Source of the DNA: Schumannella soli
Lineage (GTDB): Bacteria > Actinomycetota > Actinomycetes > Actinomycetales > Microbacteriaceae
Direction: 5' to 3'
NCBI RefSeq assembly: GCF_006517435.1
Contig: NZ_VHQG01000002.1
Span: 599,566 to 663,565 of the forward strand
DNA length: 64,000 bases
A program made the translations under genes and the position numbers. This document shows positions 9,423-17,318 of this stretch, piece after piece. Positions within the stretch are counted from its first letter, which is position 1. Every line of letters starts with the position of its first letter. The notes beneath the pieces were generated by a model. The model ran no database searches. It was not told where the DNA came from and saw only the letters and a program-made list of their open reading frames with translations.

Positions 9423-10388
9423 TCAGCGCGGACCGCCGCCACCGCCGGGAGCCGCGCCGGCGCTCGGCGTCGTCGAGGTGTCGACCCGCACCGTGAGCGC
9501 GGCGGCGTAACCGGCGTCCGCATCCCCGGTGATCGTGGCCATCTGCAGTGCCGCGCCGTCGTCGCCGAAGACGTTGTCGCTGGCGAGCGTGATCTGCGAC
9601 AGGTTGCGGGTCGATCCGTCGTAGGCCGAGCGCTGGTAGACCGTCGTGAGGATGCTCTCGGGGAAGGCCATCTGCGAGGTCGCGATCGCGTTGCCAGCGT
9701 CCGTGATGTCGGCGACGGTCGGGTAGACCTCGAAGTGGATGTGCGTCCAGCGGCCCGAATAGCAGCCGGGCACGATCGAGGTGAAAGTGACCTGTCCGTC
9801 GGCGTCGGCGACCTGCACGCCGCGCAGCCAGTTCTCGTCGGTCACGCCGTCGGAGTACAGGGAGTAGCGGCCCTGAGCGTCGCAGTGCCACGCGTAGACG
9901 GCGACGCCCGCGAAGGGCGTGTCGCCATTCGCCTGATCGGTGATGCGGAACGTGAAGGTCAGCGGCACGCCGTCGACCGCGGTGCTCGACCCGATGCTCG
10001 TGCGCAGGTCGGAGCGCACGATGCCCGACTCCTCGAGCACATCCGGGCCGTTGGAGCCGTCGCCCGGGTAGGGGCCGGCGGTCTCATCGGGGATCTCCGC
10101 CGACGGCAGAGCGCCGCTCGCCGTCGCGGTCGCCGACGGCGAGGCGCTCGCCGTGCCGCTGCCGCTCGTCGAGCTGCCGCCGGAGGACGCGGTGCTCGTG
10201 CACGCGGCGAGCACGGTCGCGCCGAGGCCGAGACCCGCGACGCTGAAGATGGCGCGCCGGCTCATCAGGGTGCGCAGGTCGAAACCCGGGCCCTGGTCGA
10301 CGACCTCCTCATCGGGCCGCGCCAGCAGGCGCCCCTCGTAGGCGGGGCCGTCGGGGGTCTGCTCGGGCTCGGGGATGCGGTGCGCCAT
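9423..10388 (-). CDS. Tat-exported intradiol-dioxygenase-like lipoprotein
   Basis: 321 residues. A 40-residue cytoplasmic lead is followed by a twin-arginine signal (SRRAIF) and a lipobox VLAAC with Cys near residue 62, so it should be exported folded and lipid-anchored. A Ser/Thr/Ala/Gly linker follows. The C-terminal domain has the intradiol ring-cleavage fold segments AVYAWHCDAQGRYSLY and PGCYSGRWTHIHFEVY; Tyr and the HxH pair match the non-heme Fe(III) ligands. Intracellular members cleave catechols; for extracytoplasmic members the substrate is unclear. The C-terminus is Gly/Pro-rich. Confidence 0.85.
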   Translation of the reverse strand: MAHRIPEPEQTPDGPAYEGRLLARPDEEVVDQGPGFDLRTLMSRRAIFSVAGLGLGATVLAACTSTASSGGSSTSGSGTASASPSATATASGALPSAEIPDETAGPYPGDGSNGPDVLEESGIVRSDLRTSIGSSTAVDGVPLTFTFRITDQANGDTPFAGVAVYAWHCDAQGRYSLYSDGVTDENWLRGVQVADADGQVTFTSIVPGCYSGRWTHIHFEVYPTVADITDAGNAIATSQMAFPESILTTVYQRSAYDGSTRNLSQITLASDNVFGDDGAALQMATITGDADAGYAAALTVRVDTSTTPSAGAAPGGGGGPR

Positions 10389-10495
10389 GTCGGTCTCCTC
10401 GGCTCGGCCGCCGCGCGGAGCGGCGGGATCGTGCGATGAGGATGACGGGTGCGGCTCTGCGGCCGCCCTGCGCCGGCTATGCCGTGGCTATGCGG

Positions 10496-10577
10496 TGCGG
10501 AAGGTGGGACTCGAACCCACACGCCTCTCGGCACAGGAACCTAAATCCTGCGTGTCTACCGGTTTCACCACTCCCGC
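10496..10577 (-). tRNA. tRNA-Leu (anticodon UAG)
   Basis: Read on the minus strand: acceptor GCGGGAG pairs with CTTCCGC (one G-U), anticodon stem CAGGA/TCCTG with loop TTTAGGT giving anticodon UAG, an extended variable arm as in class II tRNAs, and T-loop GGTTCGAGTCC. The discriminator base is A and the CCA end is not encoded. The flanks show no sign of an integrated element. Confidence 0.96.
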
Positions 10578-10795
10578 GAGCGCGCTCAGTCTAGGGCGGA
10601 CGGCCTCGGACCCGAGCCGGGCCGACGACCGGCGTCGGCCCGCGAGGGGGTGATTCTGTCGCCGATCGCTTGCCCGTCGCGGCGCTGCGCGCGCATGCTT
10701 CGCTCAGCGCATCCGGTGGTCCGACTCCTCGAACCCGCCGAACCTGCAGGGGAGTCGGGTCACCGGATGTCTGCGGCGCCCGGCAGGATCGTGTC

Positions 10796-11716
10796 GTGCG
10801 CACCGAACTGACCGTCGACGCCCGTCTCGACCTCGACGGGGTGCTCGACTTCGTGCGGGTGCGGGCGATCCCGGGCATCGAAGAGGTCGGCGAGCGGCAC
10901 TACCGCCGCGCACTGCGGATCGACGGGGTCGAGGTCATCGCTGGGGTCGAGGTCATCCCCGAGGTCGAGGTCGTCGACCGTCCTCGGCCGGCCGACGACA
11001 CCCGCGCCGCATCCCGCCGGATCGTCGTGATCTCGAACACGGACGATCCCGTTCTGCATGCGGAGATCGAGCGGCGCGTGCGCCGCCTGTTCGACCTGGA
11101 TGCGCCGGCCGACGAGATCGACGGCGTGCTGTCGCGCGAGCCTGCGCTGGCGCCGCTCGTCGCGGCGCGCCCCGGCATCCGCATCCCGGGCTCGCTCGAC
11201 GCCGAGGAGATGCTGGTGCGCGCGATCGTCGGCCAGCAGATCTCGGTCGTCGCGGCACAGGGGCACCTGCGTGAGATCGCCGCGAGCGGCTCGGCCCTCG
11301 CCCGACCCGATGGCGCGATCACGCGACTGTTCCCCACCGCGCGCGAACTGCTCGCGGGCGGCGCCGAGCTGCTGCGCGGCCCCGAGTCGCGCCGTGCGAC
11401 CCTGCGCGGCGCCGCGGCCGCGATCGACTCCGGCGGGCTGCGGCTCACGCTCGACGTGCCCGCCGATCCCGCGGGGCTGCGGGCACAGCTCATCGCCCTA
11501 CGCGGCATCGGGCCGTGGACGGCCGACTATCTGGCGCTCCGCATCCACGGCTCACCCGACATCGCCTTGCCCGGCGACTCCGCGGTGCGGCTGGGTCTGC
11601 GCCGGCTGGGCGCCGAGCAGTGGGATCCCGCCGCGGTGCTCCGCTTCGCGGAGGCGTTCCGGCCCTGGCGCTCGTATCTCATGCAGCACCTTTGGGCGCG
11701 CGCCGCAGCGGTGTGA
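10796..11716 (+). CDS. AlkA-type DNA-3-methyladenine glycosylase
   Basis: 306 residues from the GTG at 10796. Removes alkylated bases in base-excision repair. The N-terminal about 110 residues match the AlkA N-domain; then LVRAIVGQQISVVAAQGHL begins the HhH-GPD domain, the helix-hairpin-helix is LRGIGPWTADYLAL, and the catalytic aspartate is in ALPGDSAVRLGLRRLG. No Ada methyltransferase domain is fused. It converges with a small hypothetical gene 3 bp away. The open frame extends further upstream but that part does not look like the family. Confidence 0.88.
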   Translation: MRTELTVDARLDLDGVLDFVRVRAIPGIEEVGERHYRRALRIDGVEVIAGVEVIPEVEVVDRPRPADDTRAASRRIVVISNTDDPVLHAEIERRVRRLFDLDAPADEIDGVLSREPALAPLVAARPGIRIPGSLDAEEMLVRAIVGQQISVVAAQGHLREIAASGSALARPDGAITRLFPTARELLAGGAELLRGPESRRATLRGAAAAIDSGGLRLTLDVPADPAGLRAQLIALRGIGPWTADYLALRIHGSPDIALPGDSAVRLGLRRLGAEQWDPAAVLRFAEAFRPWRSYLMQHLWARAAAV

Positions 11717-11719
11717 CGC

Positions 11720-12028
11720 TCAGGCGGGCGCGGGGCCGTCCGCGTCGTCGCCGGGTGCTCGGCGGTCGGATCCATGCTGGCGCTCGGTCGCCTCGGCCCG
11801 TGACGGACGTCGACGGAGCCGACGCAGCCAGCGCGCCGAGGTCTCATCGGTGAAGCGGTTCGACAGCGCGAGCGTCTCGGCCCCGAGGTCGCCGCCCGCG
11901 AAGATGCGCTGCAGCGTCTGCTCGGCCCGGGCCTGCTGCTCGGCGGCGCGGGCCTGCTTCTCGGCGGACCGTGTGGCGGGGGTCGCCGTCACGCCCGGCT
12001 GCGCCGGCGGGTCGATCTCGGATGCCAT
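11720..12028 (-). CDS. hypothetical protein, divergent from tadA
   Basis: About 102 residues from ATG 12028; starts at 12037 or 12079 are also in frame. Not recognised. The N-terminal half is a predicted helix rich in Ala, Gln and Arg (ARAAEQQARAEQTLQRIF), followed by a segment with aromatic residues and an Arg-rich, then Asp/Gly-rich tail. It is divergent from tadA, and the 18-bp element shared with the prepilin promoter lies between them, so it may be a pilus-linked accessory gene. This is an inference from position only. Confidence 0.5.
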   Translation of the reverse strand: MASEIDPPAQPGVTATPATRSAEKQARAAEQQARAEQTLQRIFAGGDLGAETLALSNRFTDETSARWLRRLRRRPSRAEATERQHGSDRRAPGDDADGPAPA

Positions 12029-12056
12029 CGCCGCCATGCTCGCACGCGCCGGCCCC

Positions 12057-12074
12057 CTGTGGACAACTTGCGAC
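12057..12074 (+). promoter_or_regulatory. 18-bp element upstream of tadA with DnaA-box-like core
   Basis: CTGTGGACAACTTGCGAC matches 17 of 18 bases upstream of the prepilin gene (36424-36441). It contains TGTGGACAA, the complement of the DnaA box TTGTCCACA. It ends 31 nt before the tadA GTG start. Confidence 0.5.
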
Positions 12075-12105
12075 GGCATCCGCCCGCTCTCGCCATGCTG
12101 AGCGA

Positions 12106-12992
12106 GTGGAGTCGCCCATCGCCCTGATCACCGAGCGCGTGCGGTCGCGCGTGCGCCGCGAGGGGATCGACCTCGGTGACGACGGGTCCCTGGCGGCGCG
12201 CTACGTGCGCGACGAGGTACGGCGCTACAGCGAGAGGGCACTCGGCGGCTCGGCGCCGCTGCTGGTCGACGAGCGCGCCGTCGCCGCGGAGGTCGTCGCG
12301 ACGCTCACCGGCTACGGGGCGCTGCAGCCGTTCCTCGACGATCCCGAGATCGAGGAGATCTGGATCAACGCACCCGACCGCATCTTCGTCGCACGGGCCG
12401 GCGTGAGCCAACGGGTGCCGCTCGTGCTCGACGCCGCCGAGGTGCGGCGACTGGTCGAGCGGATGCTGCACCCGACCGGCCGGCGTGTCGACCTGTCGAG
12501 CCCCTTCGTCGAGGCCTCCCTTCCCGACGGATCGCGCATCCACGTCGTCATCCCCGACATCACCTCGCGGCACTGGTCGGTGAACATCCGCAAGTTCCAG
12601 CGCTCCATCCGAGGCCTCGATCGCCTTCTCGAGCTGGGCTCGGTCACGGCGCCGGCCGCCGACTTCCTGCGGCTGGCGGTGCTCGCGGGTCTCAACATCC
12701 TCGTCTCCGGGGCGACGCAGAGCGGCAAGACGACCCTTCTCGGCGCGCTGCTCAACGAGGTGCCGGATGCCGAGCGCATCGTCACGGTCGAGGAGACCTT
12801 CGAGCTCGACGTCGACGCTCCCGACACGGTCGCGCTGCAATGTCGTCAACCGAGTCTCGAAGGATCGGGCGAGGTGACGCTGCGGCGCCTGATCAAGGAG
12901 TCGCTGCGCATGCGCCCCGACCGTCTCGTGGTCGGAGAGGTGCGCGAGGCCGAGGCCCTCGACCTGCTCATCGCGCTCAACAGCGGATTGCC
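12106..12992 (+). pseudogene. tadA: tadA/cpaF secretion ATPase, 5' part, split by prophage
   Basis: First 296 codons of the Tad/type II-type secretion ATPase that powers Flp pilus assembly. The N-terminal domain has PFLDDPEIEEIWINAPDRIF, Walker A is GATQSGKTTLL near residue 205, and the Asp/Walker B region is RPDRLVVGEVREAEALDLLIALNSGLP. The reading frame runs into phage DNA and stops at 13257, giving a chimera with 87 phage-coded residues that lacks the His box. The missing 3' part is intact at 29314-29656; the join is in frame and gives 1230 nt (409 residues), normal for CpaF. Not decayed, merely interrupted. Confidence 0.93.
12988..12992 (+). other. attL core
   Basis: TTGCC in the context AGCGGA-TTGCC-TGTTAT. 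The left flank is tadA, the right flank is phage. The 5-bp identity with attR is all that is shared, as expected for a large serine integrase, which exchanges strands around a central dinucleotide. Confidence 0.8.
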
Positions 12993-13001
12993 TGTTATAT
13001 A
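12993..13001 (+). promoter_or_regulatory. extended -10 of the integrase gene
   Basis: TGT-TATATA is an extended -10 ending 9 nt before the integrase ATG. It begins right at the crossover, so the sequence upstream (the -35 region) is host tadA in the lysogen but the phage right end in the circular form. Confidence 0.5.
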
Positions 13002-13010
13002 CATAGGAGC

Positions 13011-14441
13011 ATGCAGGGTCAAGCAGCGATCTACCTTCGCATCTCGGAGGACCGAACCGGCGAGGCGACCAACGTCGATGTGCAGCGCCAGGAGTGCCGC
13101 AGGCTGGCGAAGGAACTCGGGCTCACCGTTTCTCGCGAGTACGTCGACAACGACGTGTCGGCGACATCGGGACGGGTGCGGCCGCAGTTCGAACGTCTGC
13201 TCTCGGACGCACCGCCGAGCATCATCGCGTGGCACCAGGACCGCCTTCTGCGGCTGACCGCTGACCTCGAGCGAGTGATCGCGCTGGACGTGCCGATCTA
13301 CACGGTCTCGGCGGGCACGCTCGACCTGGCGACCCCGGCGGGGCGTGCCGTGGCGCGCACCATCGCGGCGTGGTCTACCTACGAGGGCGAGCAGAAGGTC
13401 GCCCGCCAGCGGGCCAAGAATGCCCACCGAGTGGCGTCGGGCCTGCCGCTCAGCGGCAACCGGCCGTTCGGGTTCGAACTTGACCGGATGACCCCTCGTG
13501 AGTCCGAAGCGGAGCGCGTGCGCTGGGCATATGCCGAGGTGCTCGCTGGCGCCTCTCTGGGGGCCGTGGCTCGGTCCCTGACCGATCAGGGCGTGCTCAC
13601 CTCGCGCGGCCGTGAGTGGAGCGTGCAGACGCTCCGACAGCTACTTCTGAGGCCGTCGAGCGCCGGGATCCTGCTTCGAGACGGCAAGCCGCAACCGAAG
13701 AGCCAGATCACCGCCCTCGTCGACCCCGAGACGTTCGACGCGGTGGGCGCCATCCTTCGCGACCCGGGTCGTCGTCGAGGACCAGGCACGCGGGTGCGCT
13801 CTGCGGTGCTCGCGGGGATCGCGCGATGCGCGGTCTGCGACGAGCCGATGCGCTCGGGGGCGAATAAGCAGCGGGGCGTGACCGTCCAGCTCTACCGGTG
13901 TGATCGGAAGGGCGGCGGCGCGCACCCGCAGATTAGGCGCCACAAGCTCGAGCGCGCGGTCGAAACCGCCATGTTCGAGGAGCTGACGCAGCGGCAGGGG
14001 CGTGAGGTGTCGCGGCCGGACGAGAGCATGAGCGCCCTGCGAGCCGAACGCGAAGAGATCCTGCGCCGGCGCTCGATCGCGCAGCAGGTCATCGAGGAGC
14101 CGGGCGCCGATGTGCCCGCGGGCCTCGCGCGCATCCGCGAACTCGGGGAGCAAGCGGACGCCGTGCAGGCACGCCTCGACGCCCTCATCGCGGCCGACGC
14201 CGAGTCCGCGCTGCTCGACACTCTCGCGGGCATGGCTGGCTCGTGGGCGGCCGGGCGGGAGTTCTACGAGGACGCCGTAGAGGAGTTTGCGCTCGAGTGG
14301 CGCAGGCGCCCGATCGACCAGCGTCGCGCTCTGATCCGCTCGGCTCTGACCATTACCGTTCAGCCTGCTTCGACGGGCCGACCGATCGTGATCGAGCGGC
14401 GAGAGCGGCGCTCGATGGAGCTTCTCGATACGGCCGATTAG
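13011..14441 (+). CDS. int: large serine recombinase (phage integrase)
   Basis: 476 residues. Catalyses attP x attB recombination without homology. Order: resolvase catalytic domain with nucleophile Ser12 in YLRISED and conserved WHQDRLLRLTADLERV; recombinase DNA-binding domain with GNRPFGFE at about residue 145; zinc-ribbon region with CAVCDEPM and YRCDRKGGGAH; then a coiled-coil segment and a basic tail. ATG 13011 is preceded by AGGAG at only 1 nt spacing, too close for normal use, so a leaderless start from the -10 at 12996 seems likelier. An excisionase (RDF) would be needed for excision; none is recognisable. Confidence 0.95.
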   Translation: MQGQAAIYLRISEDRTGEATNVDVQRQECRRLAKELGLTVSREYVDNDVSATSGRVRPQFERLLSDAPPSIIAWHQDRLLRLTADLERVIALDVPIYTVSAGTLDLATPAGRAVARTIAAWSTYEGEQKVARQRAKNAHRVASGLPLSGNRPFGFELDRMTPRESEAERVRWAYAEVLAGASLGAVARSLTDQGVLTSRGREWSVQTLRQLLLRPSSAGILLRDGKPQPKSQITALVDPETFDAVGAILRDPGRRRGPGTRVRSAVLAGIARCAVCDEPMRSGANKQRGVTVQLYRCDRKGGGAHPQIRRHKLERAVETAMFEELTQRQGREVSRPDESMSALRAEREEILRRRSIAQQVIEEPGADVPAGLARIRELGEQADAVQARLDALIAADAESALLDTLAGMAGSWAAGREFYEDAVEEFALEWRRRPIDQRRALIRSALTITVQPASTGRPIVIERRERRSMELLDTAD

Positions 14442-14560
14442 TGATCCGAACCTTGCTAATATGCGTCCTGAACAGGTATTTACCTGCGGATATGTGATGA
14501 CACGCCGTAAGTGATTCCGTTAGACGCATATATGGCGGTGCGCGGATGTACCGTCGCGGC
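14442..14560. promoter_or_regulatory. regulatory region with nested inverted repeats
   Basis: A-T-rich gap between int and the ATPase gene. ATATGCGTC (14459-14467) and GACGCATAT (14523-14531) form a perfect 9-bp inverted repeat around a second, perfect palindrome CAGGTA-TT-TACCTG (14473-14486). Such palindromes fit operators for a repressor or an origin element. No promoter hexamers can be assigned with confidence. Confidence 0.5.
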
Positions 14561-16105
14561 ATGAACGATCAAGAGAACCCGATCCACCTCGAGATCACGA
14601 CACTCGAGGCAGGTGATCTCGAGTCTCTCGACGCACTCTGTCGGGCGGAAGATGTCGCGAGCGAGCCTGCCGATCTTGCGGAGGAAGCACGCCTCGCGGA
14701 AAAGTTCGATCCCGCAGGTCTGAGCGCCGAGCAGTGGCTGACACGCTGGGCGGCCGAGAAGGCCGAACGGGCGGCGAAGCTCGAGCGCGAACGCGCCGAG
14801 TCGAATCACGCCGCTATCGCCGCCGTCGGACGTGGCGACTGGTTCCGCCCCTACGACTGGCGCACCGGGCAGCTCGCCGTCGCCCTGCTGGACGGGATGC
14901 CTGAACTCGGCGACCCCGACTTCGAGGCGGCCTACTGCCGGTCCTGGTCGCAGGACGTGAGCGCAGCCATCCGCTGGGCTCGCCTCGGGTGGCGACTCGA
15001 CACGATCAGCGACGCCGAGGCGGACGAGCTGGGGATCGCAGGATGGCATCGCCAAGAGGCAGCGACGCAGCGTGAACTCGAGCGCCTGCGCGCTCGTGAC
15101 GCCGCCGAGGAGCGGCACGCGAAAGACAAGCTCGACCGAGCCCTGACCGAGGCGTCGGGTCGCTCGCTCTACGCCGACGTTGCGGCCCTGCGTGCCGAGG
15201 GTGTCGAGCGTCCGCGCCCGACCATTGGCCGGCGCACCGATGGCGCTGCGTTGCTGTACCCGGCCGCGGTGAACGTGTTGCTGGGCGACCCCGAGGGCGG
15301 CAAGACCCTGGTCTCGGCGGCCGTGGCGGCTGAGGTGCTGTGCTCGGGCGGTTCGGTGCTGTGGGTGGATGCCGACTACAACGGCGAGGCGGCCACGGTG
15401 GCGAGGCTCGAGGAGACCTTCGGCGTGCCGGGGGAGCTGCTCGAGGACCGAGACTGCTTCCGACTCGTGACGCCGGAGGATCGAGCCGACCTGCTGGGAG
15501 CGATCGAGGACGCCGCGACCTGGCGACCGACGCTCGCAGTGCTGGACTCTCAGGGCGAGATCTTCGGCATGTTCTCCGTTAACGCCGATCGTGACAACGA
15601 GGTGACGCCGGTCATGCGTGCGACCTCGGCACGGCTGGCGTCGCTGGGTGCAGCGGTGCTCGTCATCGATCACCTGGCGAAGGGCAAGGAGAGTCGCGAC
15701 TACGGCGCATCCGGGTCGACAGCGAAGAAGCGCGCTGTCGACGGCGCCCTGTTGCGCGTGGTGCGCCAGCGCGAGTTCGCACCCGGCAAGGGCGGCCGTG
15801 CCGATCTGCTCGTCATCAAGGATCGTCACGGGTCGCTCCGCGAGGTGTCGGGACCGGGCAAGGAGCCGCGCGCCGCAACCTTCGAGCTGTACGGCGACAT
15901 CGAGGGAAACGCCGGGTGGGAGTTCGTCGCGCCGTTCGGCGCTGAGGCCCCAGCAAGCGGAGGTGGTGACGACGCCGCGAAGCTCGATGCTCTCCGCCCT
16001 GCGCCGGGCTCCGCATGGGATGTGCGCCAGCGCATGAAGTGGGGCGCCGAGCGGGCGAAGAACGCGTGGGAAGCCTGGGTGGCCAGAGGTGGCGATCAGA
16101 AGTGA
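14561..16105 (+). CDS. RepA-like AAA/RecA-fold ATPase, probable replication protein
   Basis: 514 residues from ATG 14561; an upstream ATG at 14546 is in frame but has no better support. Residues 1-230 are helical and charged, with aromatic motifs (WLTRWAAEKAER, DWFRPYDWRTGQ). A RecA-like ATPase follows with Walker A GDPEGGKT (about 243-250), VLWVDADYNGE, Walker B LAVLDSQGEIFG, and AAVLVIDHLAKGKESRDYGASG, as in AAA_25/RepA helicases. It is the only replication gene in the phage and is followed at once by an iteron-like array, so it is the likely initiator or helicase loader. A large antisense frame here is a shadow. Confidence 0.8.
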   Translation: MNDQENPIHLEITTLEAGDLESLDALCRAEDVASEPADLAEEARLAEKFDPAGLSAEQWLTRWAAEKAERAAKLERERAESNHAAIAAVGRGDWFRPYDWRTGQLAVALLDGMPELGDPDFEAAYCRSWSQDVSAAIRWARLGWRLDTISDAEADELGIAGWHRQEAATQRELERLRARDAAEERHAKDKLDRALTEASGRSLYADVAALRAEGVERPRPTIGRRTDGAALLYPAAVNVLLGDPEGGKTLVSAAVAAEVLCSGGSVLWVDADYNGEAATVARLEETFGVPGELLEDRDCFRLVTPEDRADLLGAIEDAATWRPTLAVLDSQGEIFGMFSVNADRDNEVTPVMRATSARLASLGAAVLVIDHLAKGKESRDYGASGSTAKKRAVDGALLRVVRQREFAPGKGGRADLLVIKDRHGSLREVSGPGKEPRAATFELYGDIEGNAGWEFVAPFGAEAPASGGGDDAAKLDALRPAPGSAWDVRQRMKWGAERAKNAWEAWVARGGDQK

Positions 16106-16117
16106 GCGCGATTCGCC

Positions 16118-16266
16118 GGACGGTCGAGACGGCCGTCGGACGGCCCGTCGGACGGTCACCGACGACCGTCTAGCCCCTGTCTCACAAGGGCAGACGGTCC
16201 AGACGGTCCCGAGTCCGTCCCACCCCTAGAGGGTGGGCGGACGGTCGGGGCGGACGGTGGGACGGC
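16118..16266. repeat. iteron-like GACGGTC array, candidate phage origin
   Basis: Within 149 bp the core GACGG(T/C) occurs about eight times on the plus strand (starting near 16119, 16128, 16139, 16151, 16193, 16202, 16239 and 16253) with further partial copies at 16213 and 16260 and inverted copies such as GACCGTC at 16164. Spacing is irregular, about 9-12 bp within clusters. The array fills the gap between the ATPase gene and the next gene (16106-16366), which otherwise has no ORF I support. Position and repetition fit replication-initiator binding sites. Confidence 0.55.
16219..16237. repeat. hairpin inside the iteron-like region
   Basis: CCCACCC and GGGTGGG form a perfect 7-bp stem with a 5-nt loop. 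There is no T-run after it, so a simple intrinsic terminator for the ATPase gene is uncertain; it could be part of the origin. Confidence 0.5.
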
Positions 16267-16366
16267 AGTGCGTAGCCGTATCGCCGGGAAGAACGCAAGA
16301 GCAGTAGGCGACGGAGAGAGGCAAGGAGGAAAGCCCGTCAGGGGCGCATACGAAGGAGAGCGGTCG

Positions 16367-16693
16367 ATGACCGACACCACGAACACTGACAGCAAGTTCA
16401 ACGACGACAGCGGCGTGCAGCGCTGCGGTCACGGAGCCTGCAACGAGCCCGCGTACTCGAAGGGTGGCCGCGGGCCGACCGAGGGCGCCGGGCCGCTGTG
16501 CTTGTCGCACTACAAGGTGCTGTGGCGTGAGAGCACCGGGCGACCGGGAAGCCGCGCGCGCATCGAGATCGGTCGGGTGTCGCTGACCCCGGACGCCGAC
16601 CGCATCGTGAGCGCGCTGGCCGAGGAACAGGGCGTGCCGAAGTGGCGGGCGCTCAGCGAGCTGGTCGTCGCGTCGCAGGCGGGGAAGCGATGA
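16367..16693 (+). CDS. small phage zinc-binding protein
   Basis: 108 residues from ATG 16367, preceded by a good GAAGGAGAG ribosome binding site. The N-terminal part has CGHGACNEPAY and LCLSHYKVLW, a probable four-ligand zinc site of Cys and His residues. The C-terminal part (RVSLTPDADRIVSALAEEQGVPKWRALSELV) looks like a short helical DNA-binding or dimerisation module of ribbon-helix-helix style. Not recognised. Could be a regulator or the integrase directionality factor; that is speculation. Overlaps the next gene by 4 bp. Confidence 0.7.
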   Translation: MTDTTNTDSKFNDDSGVQRCGHGACNEPAYSKGGRGPTEGAGPLCLSHYKVLWRESTGRPGSRARIEIGRVSLTPDADRIVSALAEEQGVPKWRALSELVVASQAGKR

Positions 16694-16965
16694 CGGCGCC
16701 GGTCGTGCCGCTCGTGGGCGCACGCTTCGGCGACCTGGTGGTGATCGACACGGGCCTACGCCTGCCACGCACCGAGCGAGAGGTGCGAGAAGGGCGGGTC
16801 GGCGCTCTAGCCGTCGAGGTGGTCTGTTGCCGCACTTACTCGCACAAGGGCGTCGAGCGCCCGTGCGGGCACCGCTACCTCGTGCGTGTCGGCAACCTGT
16901 CGCGCTCACCGCACTGCGCACGCTGCCGTGGGCGACTGCTGGCGGGCAAGAGGGCGGGCGCATGA
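16690..16965 (+). CDS. small phage zinc-finger protein
   Basis: 91 residues, ATG overlapping the previous stop. It carries VVCCRTYSHKGVERPCGHRYLVRVGNLS (shown here only by its ligands: CC near residue 42, CGH near 56) and HCARCRGR near residue 78, so one or two zinc sites are likely. Basic C-terminus. Not assigned to a family. It sits between another zinc protein and the HNH gene, all joined by ATGA overlaps, so the three are translated together. Confidence 0.7.
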   Translation: MTAPVVPLVGARFGDLVVIDTGLRLPRTEREVREGRVGALAVEVVCCRTYSHKGVERPCGHRYLVRVGNLSRSPHCARCRGRLLAGKRAGA

Positions 16966-17318
16966 CCGAGCACCACCGCGAGGCCGACTGGTTCGCGCTG
17001 ACGCGGAAGATGCGCCCGTTGTACGACGCGCAGGTGAGGGCGGGCGTCGCGGTGTGCATCGACTGTCACCGGCCGATCGTGCCGGGTCAGCGGTTCGCCG
17101 TGGGTCACCGGGTCTCGGTGAAGGAAGGGAAGGCGAGGGGCTGGACGAAGCAGCAGATCAACGACCCCTCGAACCTCGGGCCGACGCACAGCGCACGAGG
17201 CGGCAAGGGCGACGGCTCACGTCGCTGCAACGAGCAGGGCGGCGGTCGCATCGGCGGCCGGGCGAGGACGACGAAGCAGGCCGAGCAGAAGCGCCGGCCG
17301 GACTGGAGGACGTGGTGA
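16962..17318 (+). CDS. HNH endonuclease-like protein
   Basis: 118 residues. CIDCHRPI provides a structural Cys pair, VGHRV gives the first His, and NLGPTHSARGGKGDGSRRCNEQ supplies the Asn, His and Cys-Asn of an HNH fold. Phage HNH proteins next to the large terminase help cleave DNA at cos sites during packaging in HK97-like phages, and here the terminase gene is only 100 bp away, so a cos-type packaging role is likely. The start ATG overlaps the preceding stop; the end overlaps a GTG of a tiny membrane-protein gene. Confidence 0.75.
   Translation: MTEHHREADWFALTRKMRPLYDAQVRAGVAVCIDCHRPIVPGQRFAVGHRVSVKEGKARGWTKQQINDPSNLGPTHSARGGKGDGSRRCNEQGGGRIGGRARTTKQAEQKRRPDWRTW

Noticed and set aside
10496-10577. 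tRNA-Leu as an integration site
   Set aside because: No repeated tRNA 3' end or integrase gene nearby; the prophage uses tadA instead.
12993-13257. Continuation of the tadA frame into the integrase gene (87 extra codons)
   Set aside because: It is the out-of-frame reading of int; counted only as the chimeric end of the truncated TadA, not as a gene.
14480-16159. 559-residue minus-strand open frame across the phage ATPase gene
   Set aside because: The plus-strand frame has Walker A and B motifs and phage gene spacing; the minus frame is Arg/Leu-rich shadow coding of high-GC DNA.
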